Below are positions 1 to 11,100 of a DNA stretch of 64,000 bases, in pieces. Source of the DNA: Astropecten irregularis (lineage: Eukaryota; Echinodermata; Asteroidea; Paxillosida; Astropectinidae); assembly GCA_963971285.1 (NCBI GenBank), contig OZ020250.1, positions 7,858,499 through 7,922,498 of the forward strand, read 5' to 3'. Positions within the stretch are counted from its first letter, which is position 1; each line of letters begins with the position of its first letter. Made by a program: the position numbers and the translations under genes. The notes beneath the pieces were generated by a model, which saw only the letters and a program-made list of their open reading frames with translations, searched no databases and had not been told where the DNA came from.

Positions 1-635
1 TTCATGATGCTAATGATTAACTTCAATTGCCCATATATCACTATGGTTCAGTAATTGGACACAAAAGATGTTGGCTGCATCCATGCATTCTACACAGTAT
101 AATTACGTCTACCAGCTATTAACATGTATTCCAAATGCCATGGGCAGCTTTTCAAGGACATCAGATCTTTCCAGTTGGCATGGTTAGTGGGTACTCTGCC
201 CACTCTTGCTCCAATTTAATTTCCTGCTTTTTATGAAACCATCCCCCCTCCCCCTCTCCCCATCCATCTTGTCCTTAAATTGCTCTGCTAGTCTCCAACA
301 CCAGTCTCATCCTGTCTACAGCGTGACCGAAGTGCTAAATGCAAAATGATAATTTACATGCATGCACTGTTTTTATGTGTTAAACCGCTCTTGTGATGTT
401 ACTGTATTCAGAAAAGTGTTTCTAAGAATTTACAGTTAACTGTACATTCTTTGTAAAAGATTGACATTCTTTGTGGTTTCTCCTTAACTTACATTGTAAT
501 TATGCATGTACATTTTGAAGGACCCAACCAAGTTAACTGTTTTTGACACTTGTATTCTGCCATTATTGGCTGAGCATAACATTCACAAGGAGTTTTGGCT
601 GGCAGACCTATTTTATCTATCAATGTTTTTGGTGC

Positions 636-950
636 TTAAAGGTTACAGTACAGTAACATATGCAAACAGAAATGTCCACTTTCAGGGTATGAAGATGGTG
701 CTGGTAGAAACATACCGTTAAAATATTTCCGCCTGAAATGGTGTATTTATCCAGAAATTAGGAAAACAAAGACCGAAAACAGTTTTGACCTCGGGGTAAG
801 ATCAAAACCATTCTTTACTATCAGATTATAAGAAAAATTGAGTTGGGTTTTTGCTGTTTTCTCATGACTCAGATGTCCGATTAAGTTCAAATATTCACAA
901 ACAAAGAGTACTGTTTTGTGGCCTTTACCAATCATGTATTATACCTTTAA
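636..950 (+). repeat. TTAA-ended MITE, family B copy
   Basis: It starts TTAAAGGTTACAGTACAG and ends with a reverse-complement-like TATTATACCTTTAA. Internal blocks (a 'tccagaaattagtaaaacaa' type string and 'gaccgaaaacagttttgat') recur at 2546, 9693, 37147 and 39239. The TTAA at both edges is compatible with piggyBac-type insertion. There is no coding capacity. Confidence 0.7.
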
Positions 951-1951
951 GCAGATTTTGGTGCTTAAGCAGCTCTATGAAATTGGCCACTGGTTTTCAG
1001 ACAGTCCCTGATACAGCCCCCCCCCCCCCCTTCACAAAAATGCCCTTTTCTTTTAACATTATTTCAATACTTTGGCATGTTTGGTATAATTTCCTGTCCG
1101 TTCTGTGTTGAAGTCGAGAAAACAGATGTCTTCTGTAAATAGATACGATGGACTGAGTAAGATACTATTACTAGTTTCCAGGGATGGGGTAATGCATATT
1201 TCTGATACGGGGACATTTGCATGCAAACACACGTACCAGTGTCTGGCTCATGTGGCCACTGTATCCTACAGTATGTACAGAGTGTGTGTATGTATATCAT
1301 GTATATGGGTCATGGAGATGAAATGTCAATGGTTACAGGCCTACAGTACTGCCTATTACAAGTATATCACATACATCATATAGGTCATACATTTTGACTA
1401 TCATGACTATGGCTTTAAATGTGACACATGCACTCCATGGGAAGTGCTAGTTGTGAGTGAACGAATACAAGCCGTAGCCAATATAATTTCGGGCCAAGCC
1501 GCAGTCAATAAATTATGTAAAAATCTAAAAAATTTATGTAAATCAAAACAGTCCCCCTTTAACATGTTAAAGACACATCAAATGGGAGTGTCTTATTGTT
1601 CAAAAACCTGACAACGCACCTGACAACCCCAAAGCCCTGAAGTCCAATATTACTGCATAATATACAAAACGTCTTCTGGTTAAAATGCAGCTCTTGGGGC
1701 TAAAAATTAGGATTGGCAGCCGAAACAATTACCTTAACCCACCACACGAGGGCTTCGTGTTAGCAAAATGGGATGTATTTGTTAGGAGTCTTCTTTTTTT
1801 TCTACTTCAATCGATACTGATGTGTTATAAATGACATAAAACTATGGGATGAAATTTTCACCAAGTTCATACGTATACAGAAAATGAAATTGCAAGGAAG
1901 ACCTGAAGACAATCGTGTCAAACTAAAATTGCATGGATTGTATTATACTAG

Positions 1952-2206
1952 TGCCCTTTTCCAAACCTCAGCTCCGGCTCAGGCTCTGGCTCCGACGCTG
2001 TTATCCATATGCTAAAAAAATAAGGTTGTGGCTTTTCATTGAACATGTAGAAGCCAAATCTCTGTTTATCTTGATTTAAATAGAGCATCTACTTCAAAAA
2101 CCAAAGCCAAAAGCCTCTATTTTGATAGCCGTTATTTTAGAATGGATTCACGAAATGGAGCCAGAGCCGGAGCCTGAGCCGGAACCAAGGTTTTGAAAAG
2201 GGCCCA
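1952..2206. repeat. GGCTCC-arm foldback MITE, family A copy 1
   Basis: The left arm reads CTTTTCCAAACCTCAGCTCC followed by GGCTC hexamers. The right arm is its reverse complement and ends in GGTTTTGAAAAGGGCCC. The centre carries the conserved 'aagcctctattttgatagc' block. Four other copies lie in the window (7681, 39743, 56257, 56674). Confidence 0.8.
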
Positions 2207-2545
2207 AAATCCTAGGTTTTAAAAAGTAATTCCTACATGTACATGTACCAACATTGACCAACCAATGAACCAACGCATTGTTCATCTGCATTAAATGCTG
2301 TGTGTATACTGTACATCATACATGTATTTGAAAAAAATGCTCAGAAAAAGGGCAGTTTTCGTGTTTTATCCAATTTTGTACTTATTGGGAATGTGGGAGG
2401 GATTAGTGGGCTGTACTGAATTAATGAGGTCTCCAAGCCATAAATACATCAAATATGCAATATAAAACTCGCAGAAGTGTGTCCAATTTGTGCAGTGTCA
2501 TTAACCACATTAAGGCAGGCTTGCTCAGAGAAGCAAGTCGGACCA

Positions 2546-2948
2546 TTAAAGGTATAGTACAGAATTGGTAACATACCGGTACTCAAACAGAATGGTTCAC
2601 AGATTTACGTATAACTTTCAGAATATGGAGATAGCTGGATGGTGATGGGAGAAACATACTGTTAAAATATTTCCACCTGAAATTGTGTATTTATCCAGAA
2701 ATTAGTAAAACAAAGACCGAAAACAGTTTTGATCTTGGGGTGTACATGATGTAAGATCAAAACCATTCTTTATGTTTTACAAGAAATATTGAGTCGGGTT
2801 TTCGCTATTTTCTTGTGACTCTGATTCATGTCTGATTGAGCTCAAATTTTCACAGATGATTTCATGCACATGCTGGGTCAGACAAAGAGTTAGGGCTGAT
2901 CTGTGATGTTTATCAATCATGTTTACCAATCATGTATTATACCTTTAA
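2546..2948 (+). repeat. TTAA-ended MITE, family B copy
   Basis: It starts TTAAAGGTATAGTACAGAAT and ends TGTATTATACCTTTAA. It shares internal blocks with the copies at 636 and 39239 and has TTAA at both edges. Confidence 0.75.
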
Positions 2949-4473
2949 GGAACATACTCCAGCAGGAGTCAAGTCAGATTATATTAATCTTATCACCCTG
3001 CTAACCCTTCTGATTCTTAATCAGGGGGATTAGTTGCGGTGAAGGCTTGTCGGCCTAATCAACGGACCCTGTCAACGTACTTTTTGCGCGTGGCGCGTAA
3101 TCAACAGATCAAATCTGAAAATCAAATTGCCGGGGATTTTGCTCACTCGTACAAGATGACATCAAAGGGGGTCCCGGCATGCGCGACTGAAAGAACGCCC
3201 TCGAACATCGCATTTACACCTCTGGCAACCTTTCAGAGACCACTAACATGACTAATTCACCGACGCAGACTCCCTCCGCATGTAATCTCCTCATATAAGA
3301 GGCTGGGAACTGCAAGAGCATTTTGACCTACATGTCGCAAACATGAACAGAGAACAGGCATGCATACAACCCAGCTCCATTTATCAAATTTGCATAATAG
3401 ACACCACTGATAGAGTGCCAATGCTTTAAGTGCATCTTGCCGCCAAATGAATAAAATATGGGGATAAAATCTACTGTATGGTAACATGACCTTTAACACA
3501 TCAATATTGAGGGGTGTGGTCAAAACAGAGGCGTGGTCTTTGAACAGTGGATTAAAGAATACAAAGTCCATACACCATCTAGACGGAGGCGAGAGAACCT
3601 TTCTTCTTTGTCTAATAATTGGTTTTATTTGTTTCATGTTTTTTTATTTTTAATGTCTTACGCTAATATTAAAACTATTTTTTAATTAAATTGGTAAAAA
3701 AACATTATTTAATATAAGTTATGTACATGTATAAGAAACAAAGCAGCTTAATATATTTTTTGTAACTTTATTGCTTAAATGAGTTTTGCAGTTTATCCTA
3801 TGATATATATTTTTCCGTCACCGTATAGTGATTTATTTCGATTTGGGCAATTCAAAGGCTTGTCTTTATAAATGATTTTGTCTATAGTTTGTAATTTGCC
3901 CCAAAATAAATAAAATCAGTGTAAATAAATAATCATTTTCAAACGCCTTGAACATGTTGAATCAGCATCTTTCCTGCAGAAACTGCACAGTTACTTCTGT
4001 GGTACACTTCTGTTACATACATCGTCAGTTCAGGGCTCTCTCAGATAATTACCATACATCTACAGTGTAGTCTCCCAATTTCTCTTCAGAACATGTCAGA
4101 CATATCAAAAGACAGATATGTAATTCCCCATTCGGGATCCCCTAATGCAAGATTGATACGGACAATTAGGCATAATCGTTGCCATAATAATCATTAGTCA
4201 CCGCAATTATGATTATTTTTCTCCTGCGAGAGCATCTGGCAAAATATCTCTGATACCTTTGGGATTTTGCCAGTGAGCATCACTTAAGCCATGGTGTACA
4301 CACATATAAGAACCTGACCCTATACTATAATGTGGTTGGCTCTTATTAACGATGACAGAAAGATTCAGCAGTGCACAATTTCCTTGAAATTTGAGCGACT
4401 AATGTAGCAGAACTTTAGCAACAACTTGTGGCACAGGTAAGCTGCACAAGTTTTCACACAATCGACATCTGGC

Positions 4474-4912
4474 GTTCAGACGCAGTATTAAAAGTGGTCT
4501 ATCTTCGGTTTAAACTGAAAAGGGTCTACCTACTTGTGTCAGAATGGTCTACGATAGACTGTTTTGGGTGCTAAAAAGAAAAATCCTCGAAAACGAGAAG
4601 GGAAAGTCTTGACGACGTGTCTACAAAATGGGCCTTAAGACATCTGAACGGTCTATCTCAACCACATACGGTTTAGCTTGACCGCGAGGGGGCGCATAAC
4701 TCCTCTGTGATTTATGTCACTACTTGTGAATTAAGGAAAGTAAGTTTGGTTTTGGAATTATGCAACACAAGTGACCTCAAACACCAGAGATAGACTGTTT
4801 TCAGTTTAACCCTGTGTAGTATGAACGCAAGAGGTTTGGGATGAAGCGTTTACCTCTGGCTGTGACTGCAAAGGGTACACCTTTTTCAGTCTTCGGAGTA
4901 CTGTGTCTGAAC
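4474..4912. repeat. Short-TIR MITE
   Basis: The left end GTTCAGACGCAGTA is matched by the inverted right end TACTGTGTCTGAAC. The interior repeats 'ggtctatc' / 'gatagact' motifs. No coding potential and no clear target duplication were seen. Confidence 0.5.
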
Positions 4913-5020
4913 ATATCCAATACGACTAATGTACCTGCTCACTAAACGAGGTCAGGCCATGTGTTGGTCTGCTTGTCTATTTATCTGTACATATAATCCT
5001 TCTTGCCTACATGCACATAC

Positions 5021-5113
5021 CTTGCCCGATTCGATGTGTCTGACGCTGGTAGCTGATTCATCCTCCATCCACGGTGCTTCCTCAGTGGGGTTGTTCAAGA
5101 AATACAACATGGA
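5021..5113 (-). CDS. PDIA5: PDIA5 exon 6 (residues 130-160)
   Basis: Acceptor gatgatggcag, donor AAG|gtatgt, 31 codons, phase 0 at both ends. It encodes SMLYFLNNPTEEAPWMEDES and onward. This is the linker before the first catalytic domain in PDIA5 (human SIVAFLKDP..PPLWEED). Confidence 0.88.
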
Positions 5114-8100
5114 CTGCCATCATCGGGGAAGAACCAAAACAAAACATAAGCGTTCATCATCATGATAACTACAGGTTGGACAACTCAGGTTGGACTATAG
5201 AGGGCTTCAACATGACTAGGATCACTTTCTAGTTACGCCATGTTATCACCGGCATTGTTGTAGCCTTGTAGGAAATTTGGCAAGTTGAGGATAATCACAC
5301 ATTTTGAATTGACGACGGGTGATGGTGAAATTTGGAGAAACGCAGAGAGCAGGCACCCAAATCCGAACCAAAAGGGAAAATATGGCGCTTGAACACACTG
5401 GACAATGATGTTGCTAATTTACAAAAAAAAACTTCTGCAAACTTTTCTTGAGTTGGCCTGTGCAAACTGAAAATTAGCCCAGGCTTTCTTACAAGAATGG
5501 TGGCACAAAGAAACCAATTTCATAGAGCTGCTTAAGCACTAAAATTTAAGCACCAAAAATCTTGGTAAGTAAAATCAATATGCCAGCCAAAACTCCTCGT
5601 GAATGTTATGCTCAGAAAACAACGGCCGAATACAAGTCAAGAGTAGCAAACATCACACAAAAATCTGTTTGGTAATCCTGTTTGATCAAGGACGACTTTT
5701 CATGCTTAAAAGCAATTTTTTTCTTCTAAAAGCAGCTCTATGAAATTGACCCCAGGAGGATGATAATACATACTGTAGTCCAATAAAGATGGTAAGTATT
5801 ATGTATGACACGGTTGCTCAACCATGATGAAGTTCAGATAATGAGGGTAAATAATCACCTTTTTATTCTTTCGTCTGTCATAATCCTGATTGAATTCACC
5901 CTCCCTGGAAAACAAAACAAAAACAGCCAATCATTTTTCCTATTCTTAAAATGTAGAACAAACACATGCTATTAAATACCATTTACAACACAGAACTGCG
6001 GCTTTGAGCTCACTTGCTTAAATGTGCACGTATGTTCATAAGGACATTCATCCTTATTACATGTTAAATTATTATGTGCTTTATGGCCACGAGACTGAAA
6101 CACAATTTCATTACAGCCAGTGTCTAATCCATTATCAATTCAAATGAGAGCACATTTGCATCAGTTCATTAGCACATTAAGTGCAAAATAATTAGCAGCA
6201 CTTAATCATATTAACTTTTAGAGGTAGTATCATACTTTGGTAGCATACCAAAACAGAAATCTTCACAGATTTACAATATAACTTACAGGGTATAAAAGAT
6301 GGTGATGGTAGAAACATACCGTTAAAATTTGTCTGCCTGAAATGCTGAATTTATCCAGAAAAGAGTAAAAACCACAAACATTTTTGATCTTTTAAAGATA
6401 AAACTTAATGGTGCAAAGATATAAGAAATACCATGGGCGTTTTCAATGTTTTCTCAAAAAGTCTGCACTGTATGGGACTGGACTGACGTTAACTGTATCT
6501 TGATATTTTTGCCCAAGAATCTGCTTTTCTTTGTCAAAAACCAAAGTATGATACATATATGTATTACCTTGAAGTACATGTAACAACGAGATAAACGAAA
6601 ACAGAAAATGAAACCTGTGTATTAACCTTGATGTAACAACAGACACCATTCATGCCATTGTAAATCAAGCCCCAACCTGCGAAAATGATCCACCAATGAT
6701 TAGGGTACATGTACGTGTAATTTTAGCCTTTCTAATCGACAAGCATGTAAACAGTGAAATTGAGGCGGGAGGCATGGAGAAATTAAGTACGGTACACCTT
6801 TTTACTTAATCAAGAAATAAGTCCCCTGCCAATCTGATCGGAGATAGATCCTGATGAATGGCACTGTCAAACCTGTGGCAATTAGTTCAGCTAGAGCAAG
6901 CATTTCCCTGGAACTAAGCAGATTAAGTGGTTCAGCAACTTCAGCTGGCCCCACATGGCAAGGTCAACCGCCATTACTGCACATGGTGTGTGTATCATGA
7001 TATTCTTAGTAGATTATTAGTAGTATATGTATTCAGTCATTACTAGATTTTAATCATTCACAGGCATTTATTTTTAAGTACCAGGAAAAAAATCTAACAA
7101 TTGATCATTGGCAGATATGCAGTTCCAAAAAAAAAACCAGAACCTTGTTAGGTTTTTCATTACACTGAAAATGTTTTCATTTTTCTTTTCTTTTTCAATG
7201 AAGAAAATTATTGAGAAAGGAAGTGAACTGTGAGAAAATGTTCATTCTGGTCAAGAAAAAAAAGAACACAAATTCAAGAAAACAACAGTGGGCAATGGGA
7301 GACTTTAGGAGAGTCGGTCTTGAGTCAACAGCACACGCACAAACCATGCTTGCGCAATTGTGAGTATGCGCGCGTAGCATTGTGCGTGCGTGCGCGTGCG
7401 CTGTTGACTCAAGACTCTCCAAAAGTCTCCCATTCCCAGAGGCAATAAGGGACTTAAATATAAAGCTTTAAGATTAAAACTGGCAGTACAGTACAACATC
7501 ACAAGAAGGACATTAGTTAGTCTCAGATATTAAGATGACAATGGAGTGCAGTGGCTAAGTGGTCTGGGGTCAATTTCCCCAAACTCACTGTACATATGCT
7601 GAAGGACTTATGATGCATTGCAGCCCTACGTATAGGATACGATGGGATATCCTTTGTAACTCGAGTTACGAGCAATCACAGGGCATTTAAAAACTGAGAA
7701 TCAGGCTCCGTCTCAGGCTCCGACTCCATTTCGTGAATCTATTCTGAAATAACTGGTATCAAAATAGAGGCTTTTGGCTGCGGTTCTGAAGTAGATTCTC
7801 TAGTTTGAAAAGGAAAACAGAGTTTCAGTTTCAATGAAAAAACACAGCCACAGCCTATATTTTCAGCATATGGATGTCAGAGCTGGAGCCTGAGCCCGAG
7901 CCTAAGCCTCCGTTTCGTAAATGCCCATAGAGCTTTGTGAAATCAACCCCTGTTGATAAATCTGTGCAGATTATTACAGGTTCTAAGCCAAGTATTCGGA
8001 ATCGCAGTGTTTGTGTCCTTGAGTAAGACTAAGAGGCTTTGAAAATGATTTCCTCTCTCCACTGGGGAGTAAAGGCTTACTTAGGGAGGTAAAGTATCAT

Positions 8101-11100
8101 TTAATTTTGTTTAATTATCCACTGTGCACTTAGCAGTTTGCGCCGCGTAATCCCAAGTGAAAGGGTTTTAGAAGTGATTTTTTTACTCAGTGGCCAAGGA
8201 TGATATTAGGCACAATCTCACACACCAAAAAAGCGTGACTATTTGGGTCGCGATTTGCAAATAATCGCGCTTATTTGTGTGGGGACACAAATAATCGGGA
8301 CTATTAGTGCGTCTTTTTGAAAATAGTCGCGATTATTTGCTGTGTGAACGGTGCACCAAAAAATACCGGTTTTTTATATCCCATCATGCAAGGCGGCCCC
8401 GCAAGTTTAGCACAGGATGCATGCCAACTTCACGCTTCACTGCGCATGGGCAGTTTGATAGAAATCCTACCGGTACGATTTGGGTCGCGCTTTTTTGGCT
8501 ATGGGAACACAACAAAAAGCGCAACTATTTGGGTCGCGATTTGGAGTGCGACCCAAATAGTCACGCTTTTTGTTGTGAAAACGTGCCTATTGTGTGTTTA
8601 TCTATATCAGTCTTCCAGAAAAAACTGGTACAATAGCATCTATTCTTTAAATTGACTTTGACAATGGTGTAAAAGGGGCAACAAAGGGGACATTAGTGTA
8701 ACACAGGCAAATAATGTACAGATTTCAGATCACATACAGAAATCTCCAAATAATTTATTTCGCTTCAATTATACACCGATCCGACGGCGTGACCATGGAG
8801 GTAGCAAATGTTTGCCATTACTGCAGTGTCCCCGCCCGCCTTTTGTCCAGCAACAAGAGAATTTACATCCGCTGCACTCTATACTGCAGGGTGTACATCC
8901 CCTGATTAGGAAGACATACACCCTGCAGTATAGAGTGCGGCGGAGCGTAAATTGTTGCTGGACAAAAGGTGGGTGGGGACACTGCAGTAATGGCGGATGG
9001 TATGTCATGCTGTTGGGTCAGTGTATACAATCCCCTTCAGTATGCAAATCAGTATGCCTATCAATGCAAAAACCAATACTTACTTGTAGTGTTTTAAAAC
9101 CACATTGCTTGGTGAAGCTTTATATTTCTTGCACAGCTTTTTCGCCTCACTGTAAGCAAACAAATAAGTAAATAAACAAACAAATTAATATGAAAGGACT
9201 GTTGATTTATAAATATCCCCTGCATGGTTATTAATGGACAGGCTCTAGAAGAAATACTTAATATTATCAGGATCTTCAAAACCACAGCACCAATCCGCCA
9301 TTTCAAGTATGTAAAGTAAAACTTGTTCATGACATCGTTCTACACTCGATAGTGGGATAGAGAATGTTAACAAGAGCTTCATTTTTACCTTGAATGTACA
9401 AAAGGTTGCTAGTGAGTCTTGTGCAGATTTTACAAAAGGTCTTACTAAATCTCAATGTTTCGGTCACAATTTTCTGGTCATCTTTAGTAAATAGTGGTCA
9501 AAGCGTGAAGGCTCAGGAATATAAAAACCCATAATTCAACTAGCCAAGTGCTCCGGCTTGACAGCAAAAAATTAAAGACTTTTGCCAGGGTGCCGAAACG
9601 CCCCACTGTCAACTTATGAAAGTTAACAGGAAATTTACCTTTTTCATTTCTGTCTTATTTCTGAAATCAGTTTAAGGTGTTACGTTCCCGTCAATAAAGG
9701 TATAATACATGATTAGTAAAGGTCACAGAACAGCACTCACACTCTGTCTAATCCAACATGTACATAAAATAACACACCTGTGGAAATTTGAACTCAATCT
9801 GACATCTGAGTCATAACAAAATAGTGAAAACCTGACTCAATTTTTCTTCGGTAGTCATTTAACTAATTTCTAGATAAATGCACCATTTAACGCAGACATA
9901 TTTTAACTGCATGTTTCTACCAGCAGCATCTTCATACCTGAAAGTTATCTGGAAATCTGTGAACATTTCTGTTTGGGAACATGTTACCAATCCTGTACTG
10001 TGCCTTTAGGGCTGTTTATATGATCTATTCTTTTACCTGCAGTCGACAGTAATAAGTGTTGCGAGTCCTTTCATATCTGAGGCTACGTCGCCATAAATAT
10101 CCATCCAGGAGCTCGCATCTTTAGCTGTGTCAAAGGTCAAGTGGATATGAAGTGAATCACAGTGACCACAGTATGGAGACAATGGTTTATAGTACATGTA
10201 CATGTAAATGCATAATAGAGAATCAATCAGGATTGTTAAATGAGTTGGAGTTTCAAAAACCAATCAGAAATGTGGAAACACCATTCTATATCAAATTCAA
10301 ATTCCTTCAACTTCTGCGACTCTAATCCTACAAAACATCCGTGTGAATTTATCAAGTTTGAGACGGCACAAAAAAAATAACACCCATGTCGATGTCCAGC
10401 TACAGAAATGCAAGAAAAGGATCAGTGGAATGGCACTCGTGGGGAGCCATTCCACTGATCCAGACAACCACATAATTTATCAAGCCAAGTTACCTTTTTC
10501 CAAGGTAAAAGTCGTCTTGTCTCAATAATTATCTCAACAAGATAGTTTTTAGTGAAATCCTAATAATTTATCTGGCCAAGTCAACAAAGTGAATCTTATT
10601 CTGATCATTAATCCCAGTTTTAGTGAGCCGTCTTTGCAAGAAAAAACTATCAGGAAGTCGATTTCCTTAATTCTAGACCTATAAGTCGTCTTGGCGTGAT
10701 AATTATTAGAACATGTTGACATCTTTGTTTCAGTAAGTAGTCATGGCAAGATCAATATCAGGATATGTCGACTTCTTAGTTTGGGCTAAGTCATCTTTAT
10801 GCCTGGATACATTGTCTAGAGAAGTTGACATTTAGGGCTTAATAAGTTGACTTGGGGCGACATAATATGGTTAAATCTGGATTTAGTGGATTGGCACTTG
10901 TGGAGTGCCTAATCCAGCCAGCCACTGAACCAATTCTCTCATACATACATCCTAAAACAGAATGCCTGTATCCTGAAGAGGCACACGTATTGAGTGATCA
11001 AGACAGCACTGGGTTTACCATCTAAAATTGATCTGAATCTAGATGCCAAAAGTGTTTGAAGGCCGCCCTGATGAACTGATCCTAGCTGGATCTTTTTCCT

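Larger units (their letters stand above)
1..5020. other. Presumed PDIA5 intron / no further exon seen
   Basis: No conserved coding exon was recognised on either strand left of PDIA5 exon 6. The next expected exon should encode the first catalytic CxxC thioredoxin domain on the minus strand, and I did not find it. The stretch holds repeat copies (listed separately), a C-run near 1018-1030 and AT-rich sequence. Around 2990-3640 there is moderately GC-rich sequence with no recognised content. Confidence 0.5.

Noticed and set aside
1-5000. PDIA5 catalytic exon in the first 5 kb
   Set aside because: I looked on the minus strand for the APWCxxC region and found no match with splice sites.
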